The notes beneath the pieces are model-generated. The model worked only from the letters and a program-made list of their open reading frames with translations. It was not told the origin of the DNA and ran no database searches. A stretch of 64,000 bases of DNA, taken from assembly GCF_030272615.1 (NCBI RefSeq), contig NC_081408.1, positions 309,848,450 to 309,912,449 of the forward strand, written 5' to 3'. The first letter of the stretch is position 1. Each line of letters begins with the position of its first letter. Source of the DNA: Cryptomeria japonica (taxonomy: Eukaryota > Streptophyta > Pinopsida > Cupressales > Cupressaceae). The position numbers and the translations under genes were made by a program. Shown here in pieces: positions 10,961 to 22,161 of the stretch.

Positions 10961-13229
10961 AATACTAACCTTCTAACCATCTTACTATGTTTTGGAGTGC
11001 TTCTAAGTTGATTTGCAGGTCAAAAACTCAAAGACAGGGCTGTGCAGTGCATTCTGGACACTCCTGCGCCTGTGTGAAGCATTCTGCGCTTGTGTTGAAA
11101 CATCTTGCGCCTATGTTGAAACATTCTGTGCTTGTGTTTGACATCCTGCGCTTGTGTCCTAACTTCTGTGCCTGTGTAAAGTCTAGATCAGAGGTGAAAA
11201 ATGCAATTTTTACTTGAAATCTTTGGTATTTTTGCTTTATGTTTTATTAAATTGCAATTTTGAGGGTCTTCGGTGCATTTTTGGACAAATATGGTGCTTG
11301 TAAGCATGATGAAACATCATTGATGTTTCCAAAATTTGGTTCTAGATTATTTGAATACCTTTCCAACGCATCAAACGGTTTGTAATTTAGAGCTAGGATG
11401 AGAAAGTTATGCCTTCTCAAAGTGGACTGAAATTTTGATAGTTTTCATAAATCAAATCATCTGTGCTTTGGATTTTGGGTACTAATTATTTGTGCAGGAT
11501 CTTGGCATACGCATGACAAAGACTAAAAATCAAACTACTAACATGTGTTATGCAGATTCGATGGTCAAAGACAACAAATCAAACTTCTGACATGTGTTTT
11601 GCAGGTTGCGTTGGAGAAAACAACCAAATTGTGTGTTTGAGATTTTTAATTAGGCACTTAGTGATTTATAAATAGGTGGAAATGAACCTTTGTTTGCTTT
11701 GTTTGTTAAGTATGACATTGGAGTAGGAGAGTATGCTCTCATCCTTCATAGGGTGATCAGAAATCCAGATCTTCGATACCATGCTTGTGTTGTTGATTGT
11801 TTGTCTCCATTAGAGGGCCTGCCTTCCCGACCACTTTGCTTTAGCAAGCAAGTGATAATCATGAGAAGGGGATGACCCAAAGTGAGTACGGCTAGAATTC
11901 CTTGGCATTCTAACTCACTATAAAAAAATACCTGATGAGCGAAAGCTTTGAAGGAAGTGTTACGTGGGAATTGCAGTTACTTGGGAAGTGATGACCCTTG
12001 AACTCTTTCTCATATCAACATCTAAGTAGGGCCTCTTGGTCTAAATCGTGCTTGCGCGACTACATTTGTTTGGTATCTTGATGGGCTTAATGTCTCAATC
12101 ATGCCTGCATGACATCAAGGAGTAATGCTTAACAGAAATCCTTACTACATACCTTGTTTTTAGAGGCTAAAAACCTTTCTAGTTGCTTGAGAAGGACAAA
12201 TTCGGATACTTGGAAGAGATACTAAGTTCGCCATGGGGAGATTCCATGGGGACTAATGCTTGGCTGCCCTGAGAAGTGAGTGCCATGGAGGGGAGCCCGT
12301 GGGGTCAAGCATCTATGTATTCTCCTTGAATCTCATAATGAGTCTACCTCTCAAGTACCTAATGTCTTTTCCTACCCTAGGGAATGTGGAAATGAGCATG
12401 ATTGTCTTGAGTCTAAGTTGTAACATCTTGTATTCTTTGATTGTCAAAAGTTGAATGTTATCCCATTTCAAAAGCAAAACACATTGATCAAAACAAGATT
12501 AAACACAAGAGACATTCATCCAACAAAAATTCAACAAGATTCAAAGATCATCTTCCTAAAACATGGTTGTCAAACATTTGTCAAAATCTTGTCTCAACAT
12601 TCATGTCACTTACATTTAAGTTCATCCTAGGTTGCATTTTGCAAAGTCATTTGTCAAGTACCAAGGTTAGGTTCCACCTAAGTCATATTCCTTTGCATAT
12701 CAATAAGAGTCATCCATTTGCATGTGTCCTCTTGCATTAAAGTCATACCATTGTCATACATTGCATACCCTAAGTCTCTTCATTAAGCTTAAGTCATTGT
12801 CATATCATATTAAGATCATTGGCATATTAATTGTCCTTTTGCATATAGTGTCAAACCTAGGTCTTGTCATACTTGAGTAATCCAAATCTTTGATAAACCC
12901 TAAGTCATTGTTAAGAAGTCTAGACCTTATCCAAGTCTTTTGTCCTTTTTGTCATCCATGTCATTTCGTCAAACCTAGCTTAGTATCCAAGCATATAGGG
13001 GAGACATTGTCATCTTGTCCTTTGTCACTTAGTCCTTTTGTCCTTTGAGGTCTAGACATCATTTCAGTTTCCCAAGGGTCCCTCTCTTAGATTTGCATTC
13101 ATAAGTTTGTCAAAATCTTCAAAAACAACCAAAAACATAGATTGCATTTTCATTTATTTAGTTTGCATTTAGTTGCATATCATATATTATCCTTGAAAAA
13201 TTCCAAAAATATTGCTTTTGCATAGTGAC
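10961..13229 (+). other. C 5' leader, noncoding
   Basis: This 2.3-kb leader has no long frame. It contains a six-unit, roughly 21-bp repeat at 11064-11177, and two copies about 45 bp apart of a segment ending in ATGTGTTWTGCAG (near 11535 and 11580). From 12450 to 13200 the sequence is rich in short GTCAT/TTGCAT words. Ends in TGCAG look like splice acceptors, but no donor was identified. Confidence 0.6.
11064..11177 (+). repeat. 21-bp tandem repeat in C leader, six units
   Basis: Each unit begins TGYGCYTRTGT followed by a variable half (for example TGCGCTTGTGTTGAAACAT). Units differ at several positions, so the array is old. Confidence 0.75.
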
Positions 13230-16184
13230 ATGTCTATTGAAACAAGGTTCCAAGCACCAATGATGCAATTAAGTTTGACATATCAACCGACAATGCAATC
13301 ACGATTCTATCCAGCCCAACAACAAGGCAATATCGGTCAAACTTATCATGATGATTTAAATGTCCAAATACAAAAACTAGAGGAGAAACTAGCTCAAGAA
13401 AAGGAGATATTGGAGCAAAAAGTGATAAACAGTGAGAAGATAAGATCTCAAATGTCCAAAATGTTTCAAAAATTTCCAGGTCAAAATCCAAATTTTGAGC
13501 CAATTGATGTAAGATCTCTTCTTGAACGATCAGACATACCAGCTCTCCTCTCGCAAATAGAGATGATGAAACAATTACAAAAAAGGAGACAACATCAATT
13601 TCAACATTATGTGCCTCCACAACAAGAACAAGGTGTTTACTATCAATCGGATTGTCAACCATCACAACCAATTGTTCAACATATGCAACCAACACAATCA
13701 ATGGTCCAATTTCAACAATATGTCCAACCAACTATACAATGTCAACAAATGGTTCAACCAATGGTGGAATATCAATGTCAACAACCACAATCACCAATTC
13801 AAAAACAAAACTTGCAACATGCACCAAGCCGAATTTTGAACATGTCAAACCAAAATGATCAACATCTAGTTCAATATCAAAAAATGACATCAAATCAAAA
13901 ACAAGTTCAAGTTCAATCAACATATCAATGTCAACAACCGCAACCAAACATTCAAAAACAAAGGTTGCAACACACACCAACCCAAGTTTCAAACATGTCA
14001 AAACAATTGAACCAAGTCCAAAATCAAAACATGACATCAAATCAAAAACAAGTTCAAATTCCAAGTCCAACTATGTCAAAACCTCGAAAGAAAGGTGGCC
14101 TTATTGCAATGCTCTTAAGGAAAAAACTAAGTGAGTCTTTTGAGGAAGATAAAGATAATACACTTATGTCTCGCAATGCCTCATCCCCTCACAAGAAAAT
14201 TGACTCTCCAGTGGCATCTATCCCTACACCTTTAAAAGTTTCACAAGAACCTTCCATATTGTCCTCATCAAACAATACATCCAAGGATGCAATTATCCAA
14301 GAGCTATCCATAATTGATTGCCACGATAATCCAATTTGTGACGCACATCCTTGTCATATTTCAGAAATACAAGACCCAATGCCACCATGCACTTTATTGC
14401 CATTACCTGTTTTAGAGGACCCCATTCGAAGTCCCTCTTCCTCATGTTCAAGCATTGATTCCTTGCCAGAATCCATCACAAATTTTCAAAGTGCCTTTCC
14501 TTCATGCCAAAGCATTAATCCCTTGTCAGAATCCTCCATGCATATCCAAAGTCCAACCTCATGTCAAGAGGATAGTTTAGAGCATGAAGAAACTTGTCCT
14601 AAGGAAAATCAAGATCAAGATCCTGAAACCTTATCATCCCATCCAATTGTTGACCAGGATCCCATTTCCCCAGACACTCACAATGATTCCCCTATTCTTG
14701 TCCATCCTACCCAAAGTCCTATTAACACTCCATTCCTTGAGCAAGATCAAGATATCCTAGCCCATCCAATCCCAAACGATCCCCTTCCATTTCATGAACA
14801 CAATGTCCTTTCAAATCCCATTGACATTCCACTTTCTCAGCAAAATCAAGATATTCCTTCCATCCTTTCTAATGATCCCATTGAAAGTCAAGAGAAAAGC
14901 AACTTTAAAGAAGATGCCAATGATCTTCCTCCTTGTCAAGATCAAATTATTCCTTTAAATCCTCCACAAGATCCACTTGTTCCTCCACCTCCTTGTCTTA
15001 ATCCTCCATACACACCCCAAGATCGTATTTCTTTTGATGATCCCATTATTTCTCCCATTCCATCTCTTGAAGAGCCTATCATTGAACCATGTCCACTACA
15101 TGATCCTAATCCCCCTCATGATCCTAATCCCCCTCATGATTCTAACGTGTCAGTGCAAGATGTTCATGAACCCTCGACATGCACAATGGGTTCTTCCACT
15201 TTGGTGAAATCTGATCCACTTCATGATCTCATCATTTCCATCATATCACCTCCACCTCAAAATGGGCTCGCGTCTTCTTCCCAAAGAAAAGAGTATCCTA
15301 CAAGTCAAGATATTCATAAAGGCAAAGGAGTAGACCTTCATAAACAAGAACCCCTTCATATCAAAAAGAATACTAATGGTCATGGCTACAGAGCTCACAC
15401 TCAAGGCGTTGGTATCCCTTCAAAGTCAAAATCCAAATGTCCACCTTCCCCATCATCGCTTCCATCCATTCTAGGTCCCTATATCCCTCCATCTCCTATG
15501 CAACATCAACAAAGGCACACATCTTGGAGAACCTTCCATCCATCCCACATGCCTCCATATCATTCCCATCCACACCGACATTCATTCCCTCCTCCAAGCA
15601 ATTTGGATGCCAAGTATAAGCATCATAAGTCTAGCAATCCACATGTATTCAAGGATCAACATGTCCAGTCTAACCGACATGTCAAAACAAAGAGCAATAT
15701 GATCTATAAAGAAAAAGAAAAATACAAAAGGTCAGAAAGGCCCGCTAAGTAAAATAAAGAAAAGTCAAAATATATATGGGTTCCTAAATCCCTCGTGCAA
15801 GCAATGCACTCCAAGGAACCACAAAAGCATGAAAAATCAAAAACCATGTGGATTCCCAAGAAGCTCCTTAAAGCACAAAAAGAAACATCCAACTTGGCAT
15901 CCAAAATTGCTATTCCTCCATCCAAATCATCCAAGTCTATTCCTCCATCACCTTCTTCATCTATTTTGGGCCCTTATGTCCCAAAATCCCAAGCCTTTCT
16001 TCCGTCAAAATCTCAATATCCAACACCCACTTTTCCTCCATCAGTTCATCACCCCTCAAGGTGTGTGCCAATGTCGATCTTGCCAACATTTCCATCCACT
16101 CAAACCCAATTCTTCCAATACCCTATCCATTATCCAATGCATATTTTCCATCCTTCGATCCCTTTGATCCAATCCTTTGCATAA
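13230..16184 (+). pseudogene. C long ORF: Q/P-rich protein of unknown family, one internal stop
   Basis: The frame is open from ATG 13230 to the TAA at 15750-15752. After that single stop the same frame continues to TAA 16182-16184, about 985 codons in all. The N-terminal part has a likely coiled coil (LNVQIQKLEEKLAQEKEILE, residues about 45-70). Then comes a glutamine-rich part with a 51-residue tandem duplication (nucleotides 13770 and 13923) containing YQCQQPQ and NQKQVQ. A basic patch follows (SKPRKKGGLIAMLLRKK), then a long proline/serine-rich region with NPPHDPNPPHD repeats. Near the end are two similar motifs, KYIWVPKSLV and KTMWIPKKLL. I recognise no gag, protease or RT signature. Coiled coil plus low complexity would suit a structural, Gag-like role, but that is a guess. 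Confidence 0.7.
13770..14076 (+). repeat. 153-bp in-frame tandem duplication within the C ORF
   Basis: TATCAATGTCAACAACC occurs at 13770 and 13923. The unit is 51 codons, so the duplication keeps the frame. The copies differ by several substitutions. Confidence 0.75.
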
Positions 16185-17150
16185 ATCATTGCCTTAGTTT
16201 CATCTCATTGTCCATGTCCTTATCCTACCAACGTCTTTGAGCATGCTTTTAAAGGTCATGGTCCATTTATCTCAAGGCTACTATCCAAAAAAAAAAGACG
16301 CTTGAGTCCTTCTTCCATCCCCTATCATGTGTCCATCTTCTCTTGAAAAAGTCAAAAAATAAAAAAAAAGTGAAAAAGTGGAAAAAAAAAAGAAAAGTGA
16401 AAAAAAGTAAAGAAAAATAATTCGTCCACTGGTGAAAACCTGGCAAACAGGTGCCTTGGGCAAGTACTGTGATGAAAACCTGGCAAACAGGCATCATGCG
16501 TAATCTATGAACTTCTTGCACAATCACACTTGGGGGCAGGTTTCCTCCTTCATATCCTATTGCCCTTCATTATCCTATCATACCATGTCATTACCCTTCA
16601 TATCCTATTGTCCCTCATGTCCAATTTCCCTTTCCACCTTTGATCTTGACAAGGCTGAGGATCTTCATGAGCATCTTGTTTGCAGCTTTTAGTCTATCAT
16701 AGCTTTTGGTCATTTATCCATTTTCTTATTATAACCTTTCATCCATATTCCCTACCTTATTGCAACTTTCTGCCACTAAATCCCTTAGCCAATCCCGACC
16801 TTCAGTCCATGTCCCTTATCCATTCTTGGTCTTGCTTATCCTATCCATATCTTATCACTATCCATACACTCTTTTTCATTCCTTGATCTTGATCTGACAT
16901 AAGGACGCAAAAATTTAAACATGGTTTCAAAACACCTCTTGACATGTCCCTCATGCCATGTCACTGCTTTACATTGTCATATCCAGTCTCTTGTCCCATC
17001 ACATAATAGCTCTTGGAAATTGCATCCGCATTGTCTCCATAATAAAAGGCCTTTGTCTTCCCTCTATCCCTCATCATTTCAGCAAGCCTATTTATTCACT
17101 TGTCATATTCCTTGCCTTGCTAGACACTGGGGGCAAAATTTGAAAAAAAC
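16185..17150 (+). other. C region after the long ORF, pyrimidine-rich, noncoding
   Basis: No supported coding. It has an A-rich stretch at 16290-16420, two copies of GATGAAAACCTGGCAAACAGG (about 16430 and 16472), and purine tracts CTTGGGGGCAGG (16528) and ACTGGGGGCAAAATT (17126) that resemble the real PPT of C. Confidence 0.55.
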
Positions 17151-17610
17151 CATAAAAATTGAAAAATGTCCTGAAGAAAGTCATAAAAATTGAAAAATGT
17201 CCTGAAGAAAGTCATAAAAATTGAAAAATGTCCTGAAGAAAGTCATAAAAATTGAAAAATGATCCTGAAAAAAGTCATAAAAATCCAAAAAAAGTCCTGA
17301 AGAAAGTCATAAAAATTGAAAAATGTCATGAAAAAAAAAAAATCCAAAAAAAAAATCAAATAATGTCCTGAAAAAAATCTCATAAAAATCCAAAAAAGTC
17401 CTGAAAAAAATTCAAAAAATTTGAAAATTATCCTGAAATAATCCATAAAAAAATCGAATAATGTCCTGAAAAAAATCTCATAAAAATCCAAAAAAGTCCT
17501 GAAAAAAATTCAAAAAAATTGAAAATTGTCCTGAAATAATCCATAAAAAAATCGAATAATGTCCTGAAAAAATTCATAAAAATCAAATAAAGTCCTGAAA
17601 AAAAAATGAA
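17151..17610 (+). repeat. 31-bp minisatellite in C
   Basis: The first four units (17151, 17182, 17213, 17244) are exactly 31 bp apart and almost identical: CATAAAAATTGAAAAATG then TCCTGAAGAAAGT. Later units vary, and near 17443 and 17541 a 98-bp higher-order unit is repeated. Each unit holds GTCCTGA. Confidence 0.88.
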
Positions 17611-19250
17611 CGAACAAAAAAATTGTAAAAACTCGAAAAGCAAAACAAAAAACCAAAACACGCATTTTTGCAATAAAGTATTCCCTTTATGCATCGACAG
17701 ATCACTGAGCATCCCTCCAACGACTCACAATCAAACATTGTGCTTTAATGAAATCATGCTTTAACCAGATGAACTTTTTCAACTCAAACCAAGCATTCAA
17801 ACTGATCCAAATTGTCTTATCAATCTAATATCCGCATAAAAAATCATTTGTCCTTGTCACATTATCATGGGTCTTATACAGGGTGTGGTATACTCGAAAC
17901 CAGACTGTGTCCTGTCTTAGACGGGGTACCGCATTTTCTTGAAACCAGACAGCATGATCGTCCTATCAGCACGTTCAACTTTTGACAATAAAGATCAAGA
18001 TGTTTGTTTGATTTGCTTGAATTTGTGAGTCTTATCTTCTTACTGACTTATCTTTGGCTTCGATCATGTTCCTATGTTGCTCGATGAGGTCACTGAGTGA
18101 TTTAGAGTGACCGGGATGGCTCATGGTCTCTTTCTTTGATTGTGATTGTCGTTTGTCTATGCTGTGTCTGTCTTTCGCAAATCGGGTTGCATTTCAGCTC
18201 TGGCCTTCAATGCCATGATGCTACGCATCCATTTTGCTAAATAAAAATAAAGGTTCTCACCTATAAAGTGCATTACTGAAAGCAAAATTTTCATCATCTC
18301 TAACTGTCTTCTATCTCATTTCTTCTTACTAACATTTCTTCCATCCGGTCGGATAGTCAGTTCGGTCTAGTGCTCCGATATCCAAGCACATGTGCTACAT
18401 CCTGCATTCATTTGGTTAGTACATTTGCATTCCATCACACATATTACATCAAGCATTTTATCCATTTCATTTCATAAATCCATAAAAAAAATACATAAAA
18501 ATACATCCATACATGTTCATACAAAGTGCATAAGTCATTCATACATGCAAAAAACATAAGTCATAATATATTGCATCCATCATATCGATGTATATCATAT
18601 CACATATCATAATAATGTCAGAGTACAAAATCGGACTATTTTTTTCCTAAGTATGGCCCGCAGGCTGACTGCAAAATGTCAAACTACATAATGTCCACTG
18701 TCTGTCATAAGAAGTACGTGCCTCTGTCACTGGGTGCTCCCTCTGTCCTCCTCGTCCCCGCAATGTCCCGCAAATGAGTCAAATTCATCAAATTGAAAAC
18801 ATGGGTTTTCGAGATACATACCACTGCTCCTGCGTCCTCCGGTCATCTGAATGTGCGTACACGTTCCCCAAGGTGATCTGCCATTGGAATGTTCGCCATG
18901 TGTCTGCAAGTGTCCTTGTCCAAAGCAACAAATCCTCCTCTTTAGCTAGTGCAAATGAGTCATTTTCACCCTCTTGGTCCCATTTATATCTCTTTGTCAT
19001 TGCATAGATGGACGTGCATCCTCTCCATCTTATGTTGTTCGTGGTCTTGTGCACATTAAATTGCTTGTCCTTCATGCATCTGATATCCAATTGTCAGTCT
19101 GTTCGATCCTACCATTTTTTATCGATCAATTGGCCTCTTTTCCGCATGTTTCCGGCCAATTCCTCGAGGGGGCATGCATATGTCATTGTTATTGTCTGGG
19201 GCATTTTCATCATTGTTCTTTGAAACAACGCTTAAAATCGCATTGTCTCA
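17611..19250. other. C 3' region, no supported gene
   Basis: A mostly noncoding 1.6 kb. The minus strand has a 100-codon open stretch at 18788-19090 with balanced composition, antisense to C. Antisense ORFs before the 3' LTR are known from some plant gypsy elements, but I see no motif that identifies this one. Confidence 0.45.
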
Positions 19251-19263
19251 AAGAGGGGCAAAA
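19251..19263 (+). other. C polypurine tract
   Basis: AAGAGGGGCAAAA directly precedes the 3' LTR start TGTAGGCACCC. Confidence 0.8.
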
Positions 19264-19657
19264 TGTAGGCACCCAAAAATGGTCAACGCTTGCGAAGTCA
19301 TACTTTAACATTTGCACATTGCTTCATTTTAGGTTTTTGCGTCGCATTAACATTTCTCCTATGTCACGCACTTGGTCTTTATCATTTGCGAACATTGAGT
19401 CATTCTTCTACATTCTTCAATCATCTCATCCTCAAATTTGGTCTTGTTGACAACATTATCCAATCATGATTTTGATCAAACTTATCTTGTTGCATCAATG
19501 TGCGTGCTAATTTGTCATCATTTTGGACATCGTCAATCCTAATTAGGGTTTTGTTTTCCTATCAATCTTGCGATCAATCATTGCTCTCTTATCAATCTTA
19601 TCATCAATCTTATCATTTTGGACATCGTCAATCCTAATTAGGGTTTTGTCCTCTTTT

Positions 19658-19850
19658 CAGTCTTGTCATCTTGCAATCAATTTGTCATTGATCGTGGTCG
19701 TTATCAATCTTGTCATTTTGGCGATCGATTTGTCATCGATCGTGGTCATTTTCAATCTTGTCATCTTGCAATCCATTTGTCATCGATTCTTGTCCTCTTG
19801 TCGATCTTGTCATTTTGCGATCATTTCGCTATCAATCGTTGTCTGTCTCA
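19658..19850 (+). repeat. 48-bp tandem repeat in the C LTR
   Basis: CAATCTTGTCATYTTG recurs at 19658, 19705, 19753 and about 19802, each followed by a GATCGATTTGTCATCGATC-like part that is itself an inverted repeat. Confidence 0.75.
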
Positions 19851-20482
19851 ATTATGTCAATTTGGATCAATTTGTCATTGTTCCTCGTCAATTGGCACAT
19901 TTTCTTAATCAAATCATTTTGTCGCATTGGTCATTTATCAATCCAAAATCAAATCAAATCGAGTCAATTATCTTTCAAGACCTAATTCATCTCTTTAGGG
20001 TTTTATGATTTATTCATTTAACCTAATTTGTCATTTCTTCCTCTAGGATTACTAAATTATTTATTAATCCTAAGTCTTCTTGTCACAATTAAATGTTCAT
20101 TTAATTGGCTAATTATTCCTCTTTGTGAATTGATTAATAAATGAAAAATTATTAATTAATTCACTAATTCCAATTTTCTAAATTTCATCATTTTTTCTAA
20201 TTCCATATTTCCTATTTTCCTTATTTTCTAATTTTCTAATTTTCTAAATTCTTTTCCCTCCTATTTCATCTCCTAATTCTATGGGAATGGCATGTCAATT
20301 TGTCATAAATTGTCATAATTGATAATCAATCAATTTTGACATAGAATGTGTCATAATTTGTCATCAATTATCAATCAATTAAATTGTGCATGGAAAGTGC
20401 ATAATTTGTCATAATTTGTCATATTGATTTGCAATTTCCATTTGAATTGCATCATGCTAATCTTGTCACTTATCCAATTCTT

Positions 20483-20490
20483 CTATAAAT
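20483..20490 (+). promoter_or_regulatory. TATA-like box in C LTR
   Basis: CTATAAAT about 405 bp before the LTR end. Motif only. Confidence 0.4.
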
Positions 20491-20895
20491 TGGATGATCT
20501 TCATCAATCAAAGTCCTTCGAATCCTTGACCCTTTGAATCCTTCAAACCCCTTGAATCTTAATCCTTAATTAATAATCCCGAATTTCTATCAAACTACCA
20601 AACTTTCGTTTCTAGTACTCTTGAGCTTTTTGCTTTCAATTGTGTGAGCACTTGTAGGTGAGATCCACAAACCCATTGAAGAGGAAAGAACAACAATGGA
20701 GCCGCATGGAAGAAGCATCCGAATTGTTATATGGTTTGCATGACATTTTCTTTTAAATGCTTTGTTTTTGTGCCTCTATTGAATGTGCTTTGGAATTAGG
20801 TTCATTTCAATGAGAGTTCTTTTGATTGAGTTATCATGTCTTGTGTTTGTGATTGATTTACCTATCTTGTGATGATTCCTAATTTCTACGCTACA

Positions 20896-22161
20896 CAAAT
20901 GCTTATATCTACCAATGAAATCAGTCACTTTTTCTTTAACACCTTGTTTACAATGCATTAAATCAATCAAAGTAACTTTAGGACTTATATTGTTTTTAAA
21001 TTGTTGAATGAAAGCATTTGCAAGTTGTTCGAAAGAAGTAATAGAATAAGAAGGCAACGAGCAATACCATTGTAGGGCTTTGTCTCTTAATGTTCTAGTA
21101 AATAGTTTTGCAAGCAACCTTTGGTCATAAGCAAAATCGGTACAGATTGTTTGAAAAGTCTTAACATGTGTTAGAGGATCACCTTTACCATTATAAAGCT
21201 CCAAATGCAGAATTTCAACATGTTTAGGAGGGATAGCTCGAACAATGTCAAGAGAAAGTGGGCTCGCAACATCAAATGTGGGCACACTAAACTTAGATTT
21301 ATTCATAGAGGCAATTTGTTGCTGTAAAGAAGAGACAGTTTGTGCAAGATTGTTAATGGTCGCTTCAGTCGAAGAGTTCATATTAGATGTGTTAGATTGA
21401 GATGGAGGTGTTATGTTATTGAAAGAAGGTAAAGAGTAAGGTGGTGGGACCCTATGATAATTAGTCATAGGAGATGATTGGACAGGAGGAACACTACAAG
21501 GAGGAATGGAATGATTGAATGAATTGCCCCCTTGCGTCATGTTCATTTGTGGAGATGTAATAGGAACACTCATTGAAGGAATGAATGAAGAAGTCAGATT
21601 AAATGAAGGAAGAGGGTTAATTGAAGAGGAAGGATTGCCCCCATGACTAGTGATCACAGGAGGGATGTCTTGTGTAGAAGTAGCCATTATGTTTGATGTA
21701 AAGGTAGGTATGCTAGCAATAGAAGTCGTCAAAGGAATAGAATGATTGACTTGAGTAGGAGGTTGTGTATAACCCAAATTTTCAGCACAACTCTTCATAG
21801 GCATCACATTCGAATCCACACTATGTGCAATACCATGCAAAATATCAATTCCATTCTTATCACTTTGAAGCATACGTTTTAGACCCTCAATTAAAGGAAG
21901 AGCTTGACTATCGGGGTATTCTTGAGACATCCATTGTCGAAAATCATCAAATTGGTTATCCAATTTCAAAATCTGTTCTTTAGAAACCTCATGGAGAGCT
22001 TCTTCATCATTAGGAGGATTAGAGGAATTACCCATGTCCTCGTTAAAAAGGCTATTCAAATTAGGTTCCATCTCCTCGGTAATTAAACCTTGGAAAGACT
22101 TAATTCTACGGCTTCGTCTAACGGGAATAGTGTAAGTAGGGCTTATTGTTGTAAAACTCAT
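20896..22161 (-). pseudogene. B1 Gag N-terminal part
   Basis: The start codon at 22161 begins MSFTTISPTYTIPVRRSRR. A P/S-rich spacer and coiled region follow, then the retrotransposon gag domain (LELYNGKGDPLTHVKTF near 21190, RDKALQWYCSLP near 21065). The frame is open for 420 codons until it meets the C LTR at 20895. The rest of the protein lies at 10724-8461. B2 has the same N-terminus at 35529, and the two copies are over 95% alike by eye. Confidence 0.88.

Larger units (their letters stand above)
10720..20895 (+). mobile_element. LTR element 'C', no pol genes, truncated 5' LTR
   Basis: A plus-strand element lies inside the B1 gag. The last 220 bp of its LTR are at 10720-10939, and a full 1,632-bp LTR is at 19264-20895. 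Between them are a B-like PBS at 10945, a long leader, one long reading frame (13230-16184, unknown family), a tandem array (17151-17610), and a PPT at 19251-19263. No gag knuckle, protease, RT or integrase was recognised. It is a large non-autonomous (LARD-like) element. The 5' end is missing about 1.4 kb of LTR, and the junction lies in the five bases TTGAA shared by B gag and C LTR. Confidence 0.85.
19264..20895 (+). repeat. C 3' LTR, 1,632 bp
   Basis: TGTAGGCACCC...TACGCTACA. It contains a roughly 48-bp tandem repeat, a 94-bp-spaced repeat of ATCCTAATTAGGGTTTTG (near 19538 and 19632), and a TATA-like box at 20483. Its last 220 bp match 10720-10939. Confidence 0.87.

Noticed and set aside
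17120-17145. L-D-T-G-G reading that looks like a protease active site
   Set aside because: No protease fold around it. It is produced by the purine tract GACACTGGGGGC before the minisatellite.
17151-17610. Possible CRISPR-like array
   Set aside because: Units are contiguous tandem repeats without unique spacers, in a plant retroelement.
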